Assembly: GCA_038530575.1 (NCBI GenBank)
Contig: JBCBCP010000004.1
Location: 62,001-126,000 of the forward strand
DNA: 64,000 nt
From: JBCBCP01 sp038530575
GTDB lineage: Bacteria > Pseudomonadota > Alphaproteobacteria > Rhodobacterales > Rhodobacteraceae
Direction: 5' to 3'
In this document: in pieces, positions 1 to 9,220 of the stretch
Position numbering within the stretch: the first letter of the stretch is position 1
How the letters are laid out: each line of letters starts with the position of its first letter
Notes under the pieces: generated by a model
The model's database searches: none
Seen by the model: only the letters and a program-made list of their open reading frames with translations
What the model was told of the DNA's origin: nothing
Made by a program: the position numbers and the translations under genes

Positions 1-898
1 CATGGTGTACGATCGTTGTCGCCTCGGGATCATAAAGCGTCATGTCCGCTTCAAGCAGGCCGCGCACGCGTAGCTGCTCTTCGAGGTATTCGGTGCCATC
101 GTCGGTAAAGGTCACATTGCGCGACTTTTCGTCGATCTCGTAATGCTCGGGCTGCAAAAGCGGGATCACCGCGTCAATGGTCGTGTACATCTCCGAGCGG
201 TCCTGCGTTGGGCCGGAGATGACCAGCGGCGTGCGTGCCTCGTCGATCAGGATGGAATCGACCTCGTCCACAATCGCGTAAAAGTGACCGCGCTGCACCA
301 TCTGGTCCAGCTCGGACTTCATGTTGTCGCGCAGGTAGTCAAAGCCCAGCTCGTTATTGGTCGAGTAGGTGATGTCGCAGGCGTAGGCGGCGCGCTTGTT
401 TTCCTCGCCCATACCGTTCCACGCGCAATCGCAAGTCAGCCCGAGCGCGCCAAAGACCTTGCCCATCCACTCGCTGTCCCGCTTGGCGAGGTATTCGTTC
501 ACCGTCACGATATGCACGCCCTTGCCGGGCAGCGCGTTGAGGTAGGCGGCAAAGGCGGCTGTCAGGGTCTTCCCCTCGCCGGTTTTCTGTTCGGCGATGT
601 TGCCCCGGTGCAAAAAGATCGCGCCAATCAGCTGAGTGTCAAAGGCGCGCAGGCCCAGCGCCCGGCGGGCGGCCTCGCGGCAATTGGCAAAGGCTTCGGG
701 CAGCAGATCGTCAAGGCTTTCGCCGCCCATGGCCCGCTCAGACAGTGCCTGCGTGCGCTCCTTCAGGCCCTCGTCGCTCAGCGCCTCGAACTCAGGCTCC
801 AGCGCGTTGATGGCATCGACGACCGGGCGAACTGCCTTGATCTTGCGGTCGTTGGGCGTGCCAAAGACCTTTTTCGTAAGCGTTCCGAAACCCAGCAT
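1..898 (-). CDS. secA: SecA preprotein translocase ATPase (N-terminal part, cut by window edge)
   Basis: This is the motor ATPase that pushes unfolded preproteins through SecYEG at the inner membrane. Only the first 299 residues lie in the window; the rest continues beyond base 1. The ATG at 898 opens with MLGFGTLTKKVFG, a normal SecA start. Walker A (TGEGKT) is at about residues 106-111, and the DEAD-like segment DEVDSILIDEARTP follows at about residue 210. Both match nucleotide-binding domain 1. It is divergent from the periplasmic isomerase gene at 1076, across a 177-bp spacer that must hold promoters for both. The family assignment is very secure; the C-terminal domains cannot be assessed. 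Confidence 0.97.
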   Translation of the reverse strand, partial: MLGFGTLTKKVFGTPNDRKIKAVRPVVDAINALEPEFEALSDEGLKERTQALSERAMGGESLDDLLPEAFANCREAARRALGLRAFDTQLIGAIFLHRGNIAEQKTGEGKTLTAAFAAYLNALPGKGVHIVTVNEYLAKRDSEWMGKVFGALGLTCDCAWNGMGEENKRAAYACDITYSTNNELGFDYLRDNMKSELDQMVQRGHFYAIVDEVDSILIDEARTPLVISGPTQDRSEMYTTIDAVIPLLQPEHYEIDEKSRNVTFTDDGTEYLEEQLRVRGLLEADMTLYDPEATTIVHH

Positions 899-1075
899 GT
901 ATTCTCCAGCAAACACGTCTGCGCGAGCGACAACTGCTTGCCCGGCCCGCGCGCAGCCCATAGTAACGACGGGGAACCCAAGGCCACGAAGAAAGCCCCC
1001 GAGGCGATGTAAGGGCCGTGTGAAACAGTGTCAACGGCGCGGCCCGGAGGGGCCAGCCCGGATGAAGGAAACCCC

Positions 1076-1927
1076 ATGACAAAACGCCTTTCCCTGACCG
1101 CCGCCATGCTTTTCAGCGTGGCACTGGCTATGCCTGCCTTTGCACAGGAAACAGCGCCAGATGCGGGCACGGTTGTTGCCACAGTAAACGGCACCGACAT
1201 CACGATTGGTCACATGCTGATCGCCCGCGCGACCTTGCCGCAGCAGTTCCAGCAACTGCCGGACGAAGTGCTGTTCCCCGGCATTCTCGACCAGTTGGTG
1301 CAGCAGACGATCCTGCAGCAAAGCTTTGACGGTGAGCTGAAGACGCGTATCAAGATCCAGCTTGAGAACGAGCGGCGCAGCCTTGTGGCGGGCGAAGTGA
1401 TCGAGGGGATTCTGGCCGGTGCCCTGACCGACGAGGCGATCCAGGAGGTCTACAACGCAGAATACGCGAATGTGGACCCGGGCGAGGAATACAACGCCTC
1501 ACACATCTTGCTGGAAACCGAAGAGGCCGCGCTGGCTGTGAAAGAAGAGATCGACGGCGGCGCGGATTTTGCAGCCGTCGCGCGTGAGAAGTCGACGGGT
1601 CCGTCCGGCCCGGGGGGCGGTTCGCTTGGTTGGTTTGGCACGGGCGCGATGGTGCCCGATTTTGAGGCCGCAGTGATTGCGCTCAAGCCGGGCGAGGTGT
1701 CTGCCCCAGTGCAAACGCAGTTCGGCTGGCATGTCATCAAGCTGAACGAAGTGCGCGCGAAATCCGCGCCAACGCTGGATGATGTCCGCCAGGAGATCGA
1801 AGCCAAGCTGCGCAATGAGGCCGTTGACGCGCGCATCGCGGAATTGACCGCCGCAGCAGAGATCGACCGCAGCGGGTCCGAGGGAATCGACGCGTCGATC
1901 ATCAGCCAGTTCGACCTGGTCGAGTGA
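1076..1927 (+). CDS. Parvulin-type peptidyl-prolyl cis-trans isomerase, exported
   Basis: Predicted periplasmic PpiC/SurA-like foldase of 283 aa. Residues 1-23 form a Sec signal peptide (K/R n-region, hydrophobic core, AFA cleavage site before QE). Residues about 30-130 are the SurA-N-like helical chaperone part. Residues about 139-228 are the rotamase domain, with the family signatures ASHILLET, GGSLGWFGTGAMVPDFE and FGWHVIKL. The ATG at 1076 was chosen over upstream frame-mates because GAAGGAA precedes it at ribosome-binding distance and the signal peptide starts there. Its stop overlaps the argJ GTG by 4 bp, suggesting translational coupling. The link to divergent secA fits a secretion/folding role. 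Confidence 0.93.
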   Translation: MTKRLSLTAAMLFSVALAMPAFAQETAPDAGTVVATVNGTDITIGHMLIARATLPQQFQQLPDEVLFPGILDQLVQQTILQQSFDGELKTRIKIQLENERRSLVAGEVIEGILAGALTDEAIQEVYNAEYANVDPGEEYNASHILLETEEAALAVKEEIDGGADFAAVAREKSTGPSGPGGGSLGWFGTGAMVPDFEAAVIALKPGEVSAPVQTQFGWHVIKLNEVRAKSAPTLDDVRQEIEAKLRNEAVDARIAELTAAAEIDRSGSEGIDASIISQFDLVE

Positions 1928-3144
1928 CCGGCGCAGTCTCGCCGCTCGCGCCTGAGCGGTTTCCTGATCTGCCAGCAATCCCCGGCGCGCGCTTTGCCAG
2001 CGTTGCGGCGGGGGTGCGGTATTCCGGGCGGCTGGACGTGATGCTGGCCCTTCTGGACCCGGGCGCGGCGATTGCAGGCACCTTCACCCGCTCTGCCACG
2101 CGCAGCGCGGCGGTGCTGGACTGTCAGGCCAAGCTGGGCGGCGATAGCGCCACGGGCGCGGCAATTGTCGTGAACGCAGGCAATTCCAATGCGTTCACGG
2201 GGCGCGGCGGGGCCGAAGCGGTGGAGGCCATCTGTGCCAAGGCCGCTGGGGTCACGGGGCTGCCCGCCACACGGGTGTTCACCAGTTCGACCGGCGTGAT
2301 TGGTGAGCCCTTGCGCCACGAGCGGATCACGGCGGCACTGGAGGCTCTGACCGAGCGCGCGTCGGGGGATGGACTGCCAGAGGCAGCAAAGGCCATCATG
2401 ACAACTGACACCTATGCCAAGGGTGCCAGCGCGCAGGTGGATGTGGGTGGCAAGACCGTGTCCATCGCCGGCATCGCCAAGGGCTCGGGTATGATCGCGC
2501 CGGACATGGCGACGATGCTGGTCTACATCTTTACCGACGCGCTCATGGATCAGGACGCCTTGCAGTCGCTCGTGTCGGGGCAGACAGACCGGACGTTCAA
2601 CTGCATCACCGTGGACAGCGACACGTCGACCTCTGACACCTTGCTGGTTGCCGCCACGGGCGCGTCCGGCGCGGATGTCACGGGCCACGACGGGTTCGCC
2701 GCCGCGTTGGAAGGCGTGATGCTGGACCTTGCGCATCAGGTTGTGCGGGACGGTGAAGGTGCGACCAAATTCGTGGAAATCCGCGTGACCGGCGCCGCGT
2801 CAGACGCAGATGCCCGCACACATGCGCTGTCGATCGCCAATTCGCCGCTGGTGAAAACGGCCATCGCGGGCGAGGACCCCAACTGGGGCCGGATCGTCAT
2901 GGCGGTTGGCAAATCCGGCGCTGCTGCTGATCGGGACCTTCTGGAAATCCGCTTTGGCGATGTGCTTGTCGCGGAGAAGGGCTGGGTCGCAGCGACCTAC
3001 CGGGAGGAAGACGGCGCGGCGTATATGCGGCAACAGGACTTGGTAATCTCCGTCGCGCTTGGCCTTGGGGAGGGCGCGGCGACCGTTTGGACCTGCGATC
3101 TGACCCACGGGTACATCTCGATCAACGCAGATTACCGCTCGTGA
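1924..3144 (+). CDS. argJ: Bifunctional ornithine acetyltransferase / N-acetylglutamate synthase
   Basis: ArgJ recycles the acetyl group from N-acetylornithine to glutamate in arginine synthesis. The 406-residue length is typical. The self-cleavage site is visible as KGSGM followed by IAPDMATMLV (about residues 186-200); cleavage would fall before Thr197, which becomes the N-terminal nucleophile of the beta chain. NAGNSNAFTG (about 84-93) and the C-terminal ISINADYRS are also family features. The start is GTG, sharing four bases (GTGA) with the preceding stop. The gene ends in another GTGA overlap with mutT. Whether it is mono- or bifunctional cannot be decided from sequence alone. Confidence 0.96.
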   Translation: MTGAVSPLAPERFPDLPAIPGARFASVAAGVRYSGRLDVMLALLDPGAAIAGTFTRSATRSAAVLDCQAKLGGDSATGAAIVVNAGNSNAFTGRGGAEAVEAICAKAAGVTGLPATRVFTSSTGVIGEPLRHERITAALEALTERASGDGLPEAAKAIMTTDTYAKGASAQVDVGGKTVSIAGIAKGSGMIAPDMATMLVYIFTDALMDQDALQSLVSGQTDRTFNCITVDSDTSTSDTLLVAATGASGADVTGHDGFAAALEGVMLDLAHQVVRDGEGATKFVEIRVTGAASDADARTHALSIANSPLVKTAIAGEDPNWGRIVMAVGKSGAAADRDLLEIRFGDVLVAEKGWVAATYREEDGAAYMRQQDLVISVALGLGEGAATVWTCDLTHGYISINADYRS

Positions 3145-3539
3145 AGGTTGTTCTGGTCTCCGCGGTCGCCCTGATCGACGTGGACGGGCGCGTGTTGCTG
3201 GCGCAGCGACCGAAAGGCAAGTCGATGGCGGGGCTGTGGGAGTTTCCGGGCGGCAAGGTCGAGCCGGGCGAGACGCCCGAGGCGGCCTTGATGCGCGAGT
3301 TGCACGAAGAGCTGGGGATCGAGACGTGGGAATCCTGCCTCGCCCCGCTGACCTTTGCCAGCCACAGCTATGACGACTTTCACCTTCTGATGCCGCTTTT
3401 TGCCTGCCGGAAGTGGAACGGCACGCCCGTGCCGCGCGAAGGTCAGGTCCTGAAATGGGTCGCCCCACGCGACATGCGTGACTTTCCCATGCCCCCGGCT
3501 GATCTGCCCCTGATCCCGATTTTGCGTGACTGGCTGTAG
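3141..3539 (+). CDS. mutT: MutT-type Nudix hydrolase (8-oxo-dGTP diphosphatase)
   Basis: A 132-aa Nudix protein expected to remove 8-oxo-dGTP from the nucleotide pool. The Nudix box occupies about residues 38-60 (GGKVEPGE, then REL and HEELGI), matching GX5EX7REUXEEXGU. The N-terminal strand VVLVSAVALID and the GLWEFPGGK context are typical of MutT proper rather than ADP-ribose pyrophosphatases. The GTG at 3141 overlaps the argJ stop by 4 bp. It is the last gene of the isomerase-argJ-mutT transcript. The 106 bp after it are AT-rich and hold the likely promoter of the next small gene. Confidence 0.92.
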   Translation: MKVVLVSAVALIDVDGRVLLAQRPKGKSMAGLWEFPGGKVEPGETPEAALMRELHEELGIETWESCLAPLTFASHSYDDFHLLMPLFACRKWNGTPVPREGQVLKWVAPRDMRDFPMPPADLPLIPILRDWL

Positions 3540-3645
3540 GTGCCGTCGCAAAATATGTCAAAAATATGGCAGCTTTGCGAATTTTGTTTGCGATTTGTTA
3601 ACTTCTAGCCCTAAATAAAGTCTTACAGACCTGGGGAGGTTGACA

Positions 3646-3780
3646 ATGCTTCGCACCATCATGATCGGCAACGCGGTTTTCGTGCAGGGCACCTTTGTGG
3701 AAATGCTGTCTGACGGGCGCATGTCTGTGCGGCTCGACGGGCGCGTCTTCTCTGGCACGCCGGTCAAAGCGGTGGCGTAA
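3646..3780 (+). CDS. 44-aa conserved-looking small protein of unknown function
   Basis: A short reading frame with a good ribosome-binding site (GGGGAGG, 5 nt before the ATG) behind an AT-rich spacer with a TAAATA-like -10 box. The product starts MLRTIMIGNAVFVQGTFVEM and ends FSGTPVKAVA. It has no signal peptide or membrane segment and is short, basic and strand-like (repeated GR turns: SDGRMSVRLDGRVF), resembling a tiny beta-barrel or SH3-like fold. The function is not recognised. It stops 5 bp from the convergent sulfotransferase stop. Real coding is likely from the ribosome-binding site and codon use, but a homologue search would be needed to prove it. Confidence 0.65.
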   Translation: MLRTIMIGNAVFVQGTFVEMLSDGRMSVRLDGRVFSGTPVKAVA

Positions 3781-3785
3781 AGACC

Positions 3786-4478
3786 CTACCGCACGTAACC
3801 GAGGCGGCGCATTGTATCGCCGTGGTGCTCCCAAAACAGATCGCCGTACTCACGTTCGATCAGCTCAACCGACTCGGCATTCCCCGCATTCTGAAAATAC
3901 GCAGGACGGACCTGCCGCAACTCGTCCACCTTTGCCGTGAACTCACCCGTAACGGGTCGGCCCATGTAAGCGCCGATTTGTGTAAGGGCCTGAGCGCTCG
4001 GATTGACCAAATCCTCGAAGCGCAAAAGCAGTTTGGGGCGCTTGTCATCAAGCCACGATGCAACATTACGGGACCAGCTGAACCGACGGTCAGTGATGAC
4101 CTCCTCGATCGTCGTTAGCGTTTTTGAGATTTCGGTGCGAAATCGCGCGAAAGACCGAACGGCCGCGCGACCATCGCGAACAATCACGATGGCCCTCTGA
4201 AATTCAGGAGCAGCACGGGCCAGCTTGTGGGTCTTAAAGACGATGTCGGTCTCGCCCGCCTCCACCCGCTGCCGCACAGTGCGGGCGCCACCCTGCGTTT
4301 GATTAGGATCCCCGAAATACTTGATCAAGGGCCCCGAAAAATACCCCGTGGGCTTCTGTCTGACGGTGGTCAGTCCAAAACACTCATACAGGATCATTTG
4401 CGCCAAAGCGCTGCCCGACCGTGGGTAAGACGCCAGAGCAATCACGCTGTGCGGGTACTGCTCTGGCATGTCTGTCAT
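3786..4478 (-). CDS. Sulfotransferase-domain protein
   Basis: A 230-aa PAPS-dependent sulfotransferase-like protein. The 5'-phosphosulfate loop ASYPRSGSA lies at about residues 16-24. A 3'-phosphate-binding segment IVIVRDGRAAVRSFARF follows at about residues 94-110 (canonical RDPRDV-like). KTHKLA and a C-terminal tail GDLFWEHHGDTMRRLGY complete the fold. The substrate is unknown. It starts one base after the infB stop, so it is probably read from the end of the rimP-nusA-infB transcript, an odd partner for translation genes. An in-frame ATG three codons later (4469) is an alternative start. Confidence 0.85.
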   Translation of the reverse strand: MTDMPEQYPHSVIALASYPRSGSALAQMILYECFGLTTVRQKPTGYFSGPLIKYFGDPNQTQGGARTVRQRVEAGETDIVFKTHKLARAAPEFQRAIVIVRDGRAAVRSFARFRTEISKTLTTIEEVITDRRFSWSRNVASWLDDKRPKLLLRFEDLVNPSAQALTQIGAYMGRPVTGEFTAKVDELRQVRPAYFQNAGNAESVELIEREYGDLFWEHHGDTMRRLGYVR

Positions 4479-4479
4479 A

Positions 4480-6948
4480 TCAGAGAGTGCGTTCTACCGA
4501 CTCGCGCTCGAAGATTTCGATCACATCGCCCGGGCGAATGTCGTCGTAGTTCTCGAACGCCATGCCGCATTCCTGGCCCGACTGGACCTCCGGCACTTCG
4601 TCCTTGAAGCGCTTGAGCGTCTTCAGCGTACCCTCGTGGATCACCACGTTGTCGCGCAGCAGGCGCACACCGGCGCTGCGGCGGGCAACGCCTTCGGTAA
4701 CCAGACAGCCCGCGACATTCCCGACCTTCGTGACGCGGAAAACTTCCTTGATCTCGGCATAGCCGATGAAGTTTTCCTTGATCTCCGCGCTCAGCAAGCC
4801 CGACGCCGCGGCCTTCACATCGTCCACGAGGTCATAGATCACCGAATAATACCGGATCTCCACACCCTTCTGGTTCGCGCTGTTGCGCGCGGAAGCGTTG
4901 GCCCGGACGTTAAAGCCAAAGACCGGTGCGCCCGACGCTTCGGCAAGGCCAACATCGGTTTCCGTGATCGCACCAACACCGGAGTGCAGCACGCGCACGC
5001 GGACCTCGTCATTGCCGATCTTCTCCATCGCCTGAACGATCGCCTCGGCCGAACCTTGCACGTCTGCCTTCACAAGGATCGGCAGTTCGGACACGTTTTC
5101 ATCCGCCTTGGCATTCGCCATCAGCTGTTCGAGCGTTGTGGCAGCACCGGCAGCGGCGCGTTTGTCCTTGGCGGCTTTCTCGCGGTATTCGGCGATCTCG
5201 CGCGCCTGTGCCTCGGTTTCGGTCACGTTCAGAACGTCGCCCGCTTCGGGCGTACCATTGAGGCCAAGCACCTCGACCGGAACCGACGGGCCAGCCTCTT
5301 TGACGCGCTCGCCCTTGTCGTTGATCAGCGCACGGACCTTGCCGTACTGCTCGCCCACAACAAAGATATCACCCTGCCGCAGCGTGCCCTTCTGAACCAG
5401 AACGGTCGCCACGGGGCCGCGGCCCACGTCCAGCTGCGCTTCGATCACTGCACCTTGCGCAGCGCGATCTGGGTTCGCCTTAAGCTCAAGAATTTCCGCC
5501 TGAAGCGCGATGGCCTCCAGCAACTCGTCAAGACCCGTGCCATTGATCGCGGAGACCTCCACGTCCTGCACGTCGCCAGACATCTTTTCGACGATGACTT
5601 CGTGCTGAAGCAGATCAGTCCGGACCTTGTCCGGCTGCGCTTCGGGCTTGTCGATCTTGTTGATCGCCACGATCATCGGCACCTCGGCCGCTTTGGCGTG
5701 GTTAATCGCCTCAATCGTCTGCGGCATCACGGCGTCATCGGCCGCGACAACCAGCACAACGATGTCCGTGACCTGCGCCCCGCGGGAACGCATGGAGGTA
5801 AACGCCGCGTGGCCGGGTGTGTCGAGGAAAGACAGCGTGGTGCCGTCGTCCGTCTTCACCTGATAGGCGCCGATATGCTGGGTGATCCCGCCAGCTTCGC
5901 CCGCGACAACTTTTGCATCGCGGATCGCGTCCAGCAGGGAGGTCTTGCCGTGGTCGACGTGGCCCATGATCGTGATGACCGGCGGGCGCGGCTGCAGATC
6001 GGTATCGACGTCTTCGATCTCTTTGATCACATCCTCGACGTCGGCGTCTGACACGCGCTGAACGTTGTGGCCGAACTCTTCGACGATAAGTTCAGCGGTG
6101 TCGGCATCGATCGTCTGGTTTTGCGTAACCATCATGCCGTTGTTCATCAGCGCCTTGACGACATCGCCGACCTTTTCGGTCATGCGCGCGGCAAGTTCTG
6201 AGACAACAATCGCCTCTGGCACGGCAACCGTGCGGATCACCTTTTCACGCTCGACCGAGCCGCCCATCGCCTTCTGGCGGGCGCGCTCCTGCTTGCGCTT
6301 CATCGACGCCATAGAACGCTGACGCCCACCTTCGCCGCCACGCAGCGCCTGGTTAAGGGTCAGCTTGCCAGAGCGGCGGCCACCATCGTCACGGCCCCGG
6401 TTCGACGGGCGCTGTTCGCGTTCACGGTCGGTTTTCCGCGGGGTCGCGGCAGGTGCAGGACCGCCGCGCGGCGCGGACTTCGGTTGTTCTGCCGGCGCGT
6501 TGGCAGCGGCCTGTGCGGCGGCTGCGGCCTCTTCGGCTTTGCGCTTTTCTTCCTCTTCCTTGGCCTTCAGCGCCTCTTCGCGCTCGCGCTCTTCGCGCTC
6601 CTTGGCTTCGGCTTCGGCACGGCGGCGTTCGCGTTCTTCCTCGCGGGCCTTTTCTTCGGCCTCGCGGGCGGCGGCCTCTTCGGCCTCACGCGCCTTCGCA
6701 GCTTGCACGGCCTTCAGGCGGCGCTCCATCTCGGCATCGGAGATTCCAGCGGGCCGTTTGGAAGGGTTCCCCAGCGCGGCAGAACCGCCACCAGGTTTGG
6801 ACGCACCGGGCTTGGGGACCACGACGCGTTTGCGCTTGGTCTCGACCACGACGTTCTTGGTCCGCCCGTGGCTGAAGCTTTGCTTCACATTGCCCGGACG
6901 CGCGCCACCGCGCAGACCCAGCGTCTTTTTCCCGTCAGTATCGCTCAT
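4480..6948 (-). CDS. infB: Translation initiation factor IF-2
   Basis: GTPase that places initiator tRNA on the 30S ribosome. The 822-aa protein has an IF2-associated N-terminus, a charged Glu/Arg/Ala helix (about 72-150), an IF2-N domain (about 240-300) and the G domain: GHVDHGKT (about 329-336), DTPGH (about 376-380) and NKID (about 430-433). Beta-barrel and C-terminal fMet-tRNA domains follow (FRVTKVGNVAGCLV, VQSGQECGM, ENYDDIRPGDVIE). The ATG shares one base with the ylxR TAA. Length and order are normal for alphaproteobacteria. Confidence 0.98.
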   Translation of the reverse strand: MSDTDGKKTLGLRGGARPGNVKQSFSHGRTKNVVVETKRKRVVVPKPGASKPGGGSAALGNPSKRPAGISDAEMERRLKAVQAAKAREAEEAAAREAEEKAREEERERRRAEAEAKEREEREREEALKAKEEEEKRKAEEAAAAAQAAANAPAEQPKSAPRGGPAPAATPRKTDREREQRPSNRGRDDGGRRSGKLTLNQALRGGEGGRQRSMASMKRKQERARQKAMGGSVEREKVIRTVAVPEAIVVSELAARMTEKVGDVVKALMNNGMMVTQNQTIDADTAELIVEEFGHNVQRVSDADVEDVIKEIEDVDTDLQPRPPVITIMGHVDHGKTSLLDAIRDAKVVAGEAGGITQHIGAYQVKTDDGTTLSFLDTPGHAAFTSMRSRGAQVTDIVVLVVAADDAVMPQTIEAINHAKAAEVPMIVAINKIDKPEAQPDKVRTDLLQHEVIVEKMSGDVQDVEVSAINGTGLDELLEAIALQAEILELKANPDRAAQGAVIEAQLDVGRGPVATVLVQKGTLRQGDIFVVGEQYGKVRALINDKGERVKEAGPSVPVEVLGLNGTPEAGDVLNVTETEAQAREIAEYREKAAKDKRAAAGAATTLEQLMANAKADENVSELPILVKADVQGSAEAIVQAMEKIGNDEVRVRVLHSGVGAITETDVGLAEASGAPVFGFNVRANASARNSANQKGVEIRYYSVIYDLVDDVKAAASGLLSAEIKENFIGYAEIKEVFRVTKVGNVAGCLVTEGVARRSAGVRLLRDNVVIHEGTLKTLKRFKDEVPEVQSGQECGMAFENYDDIRPGDVIEIFERESVERTL

Positions 6949-7577
6949 TAAGCTTGTTCATCCTCTCCAGTGGCCGGTGCCACCGATACTTTGCGCATGC
7001 CTTGTAGACGTTGCGCTTCCTCTACAACACGTTCCGCGAGTCTTCCAGAGGCCAGAGCCGCGTGTATGACAGTTTGCCGCCCAAAGGCCAATCCTAGCTC
7101 GTCCGCAGTCAGCCAGCCGATATAGGTGCCGAAATGCGGCGTGCTCAGCTTTGACTTACCGCGGGCCGACCCGTCAGAAGCTTGCAACAGGACCTGCGCT
7201 TCTTCGCGGCCCAACATATCTTTGACCTTTTCGTAGCCCGCAACCGCGTCACCGGATTTACGCGCCATTGCGATCAGATCAACGACACGGCGGGCCAGCT
7301 GAACCTCTACCTGCGCGATCAACCCGTCCGGGATAGTGACCGGCGCCTTGGCCCCACGGGCAAACAGCTTTTTGTCCACGGCCTTGCCCATCGCAGCCAG
7401 CGTAGCACTGACATAGAAACCGCGCCCGGGCAGCTTGCCCAGAACATCCGGTACAACCTGACCGTCCGGCCCCGCGACAAAGCGGACAAGACCGGATTTC
7501 GGCTGTACCTCACCGGTGGCAAGACACTTGCGTTCCGGCCCGTCGTCCGGCGCCCTGGCTGCTTTCCCGCGGCCCAT
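6948..7577 (-). CDS. YlxR-family RNA-binding protein with L7Ae-like half
   Basis: A 209-aa protein between nusA and infB, where YlxR (DUF448) normally sits. The N-terminal half carries the YlxR signature RKCLATGEVQPK...LVRFV...PGRGFYV, including the GRGFYV turn. The C-terminal half (about 85-190) resembles the L7Ae/YlxQ fold that is a separate gene in Firmicutes. YlxR proteins bind RNA and have been linked to RNase P and nucleoid functions; the role here is inferred from position. Start and stop are tightly packed within the operon. Confidence 0.88.
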   Translation of the reverse strand: MGRGKAARAPDDGPERKCLATGEVQPKSGLVRFVAGPDGQVVPDVLGKLPGRGFYVSATLAAMGKAVDKKLFARGAKAPVTIPDGLIAQVEVQLARRVVDLIAMARKSGDAVAGYEKVKDMLGREEAQVLLQASDGSARGKSKLSTPHFGTYIGWLTADELGLAFGRQTVIHAALASGRLAERVVEEAQRLQGMRKVSVAPATGEDEQA

Positions 7578-7600
7578 GTCCCAGCCTCCGAGGCCTGAGA

Positions 7601-9220
7601 TCAGGCCCCGACCTCCTCTTCGGCGGTCTCGGCCTCTGGGTCTTCTTCCTCTGCAAGAAGCTCGTCCGGATCGACCCAGCCAAGAAGCACACGCGCAGTC
7701 ATGATCATGTCCTGCGCTTCCTCAAGGCTGATATCGAACGGCTCAAGCACGCCGTCGTCCTTGTGACGCTCTCCATCAACCGTCGTCCAGCCGCCAGCCA
7801 GTTCCCAGTCGGCGCAGGTGGCAAAATCCTCAAGCGTTTTCACGTCGTCCTTCGCCAGTGCTTCCACCATCTGGGGTGTCAGACCGTCAAATTCAATGAG
7901 GCTGTCTTCGGCGCCAAGCGCGCGGGCCGCCTCAAGCGCGGCAGCAGCCTGTGCCTCAAGCACGTCACGAGCCCGGGCTTGCAGTTCTTCGGCGGTGCCC
8001 TCGTCCACGCCATCGATCACCAACAGTTCGTCGAGCTCAACGTAGGCAACTTCCTCAAGGTTGGTGAACCCTTCGGCAACCAGTAGCTGGGCAAAGAATT
8101 CGTCCAGATCGAGCGTGTCCATAAACAGCTTCGTACGCGCTTCGAACTCGGCCTGACGACGCGCCGATTCGTCCGCTTCAGTCATGATGTCGATGTCGAG
8201 GTTCGTCAGCTGCGACGCCAGCCGCACGTTCTGACCACGGCGGCCGATGGCGAGCGAAAGCTGCTCTTCAGGCACAACCACTTCGATCTTGCCCGCTTCT
8301 TCATCCAGAACCACCTTGCTCACCTCAGCGGGCTGCAGCGCGTTCACAAGGAAGGTCGGCTGGTCTTCATTCCACGGGATGATGTCGATCTTCTCGCCCT
8401 GCAGCTCGTTTACGACGGCCTGCACGCGGGAGCCGCGCATACCGACACAGGCGCCGACCGGGTCGATGGAGCCGTCATAGGAAATAACCGCGATCTTCGC
8501 GCGGGAGCCGGGATCGCGTGCGACCGCCTTGATCTCGATGATGCCATCGTAGATCTCCGGCACTTCCATCTTGAACAGCTCCGCCATGAACTCCGGCGCG
8601 GTGCGGCTCAGGAAAATCTGCGGGCCGCGCGGCTCGCGGCGCACGTCCTTGATGTAGACGCGGATGCGGTCGTTGGGGCGATACGACTCACGGCCAATCT
8701 TGTCGTTGCGGCGCAGGATCGCTTCACCGGCGCCCACATCCACGATGACGTTGCCATACTCTTCGCGCTTGACCAGACCGTTGATGATCGTGCCGGCGCG
8801 GTCCTTGAACTCTTCGTACTGGCGGTCACGCTCGGCCTCACGCACCTTCTGCAGGATCACCTGCTTGGCGCTTTGCGCGGCGATGCGGCCCATTTCCACC
8901 GGCGGGACTTCCTCGACAAAGGTGTCACCGACAGCCGGGTCGTCCATGTACTGCTTGGCCTGCTCGACCGTGAACTCGGCCTGGTAGTTCTCCAGCTCTT
9001 CTTCCTCGACCACGGTGCGCACGCGGGTGAAGGTCGCAACGCCGGTCTTGCGGTCGATGCTGACGCGAATGTCCATCTCCGCGCCGTAGCGGGACTTTGC
9101 CGCGCGGGCGAGGCTTTCTTCCATCGCCTCGATCACCAGCGCGGGGTCGATCATCTTCTCGCGCGCCACCGCCTCTGCGGTCTGCAAAAGCTCAAGCTGG
9201 TTTGCGGATGTAATGGCCAT
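7601..9220 (-). CDS. nusA: Transcription termination/antitermination factor NusA
   Basis: NusA binds RNA polymerase and nascent RNA to control pausing, termination and antitermination. The 539-aa protein has an N-terminal polymerase-binding domain (1-125), an S1 domain (about 130-200) and KH domains (about 215-345; GACVGMRGSRVQAVV and LAIGRRGQNVRLASQL are the GxxG loops). Helix-hairpin-helix C-terminal repeats end in an acidic tail EEDPEAETAEEE. The ATG overlaps the rimP TGA by one base (TGATG). A 23-bp gap separates it from ylxR. Confidence 0.97.
   Translation of the reverse strand: MAITSANQLELLQTAEAVAREKMIDPALVIEAMEESLARAAKSRYGAEMDIRVSIDRKTGVATFTRVRTVVEEEELENYQAEFTVEQAKQYMDDPAVGDTFVEEVPPVEMGRIAAQSAKQVILQKVREAERDRQYEEFKDRAGTIINGLVKREEYGNVIVDVGAGEAILRRNDKIGRESYRPNDRIRVYIKDVRREPRGPQIFLSRTAPEFMAELFKMEVPEIYDGIIEIKAVARDPGSRAKIAVISYDGSIDPVGACVGMRGSRVQAVVNELQGEKIDIIPWNEDQPTFLVNALQPAEVSKVVLDEEAGKIEVVVPEEQLSLAIGRRGQNVRLASQLTNLDIDIMTEADESARRQAEFEARTKLFMDTLDLDEFFAQLLVAEGFTNLEEVAYVELDELLVIDGVDEGTAEELQARARDVLEAQAAAALEAARALGAEDSLIEFDGLTPQMVEALAKDDVKTLEDFATCADWELAGGWTTVDGERHKDDGVLEPFDISLEEAQDMIMTARVLLGWVDPDELLAEEEDPEAETAEEEVGA

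Noticed and set aside
143..1012. Long open frame on the plus strand over secA
   Set aside because: It is antisense to the conserved SecA sequence, has no ribosome-binding site and shows no recognisable protein features; it arises from GC-rich codon bias.
4468..6051. 527-codon open frame on the plus strand
   Set aside because: It runs antisense to infB. The infB motifs GHVDHGKT and DTPGH fix the true strand; the antisense product is Arg/His-rich with no domain.
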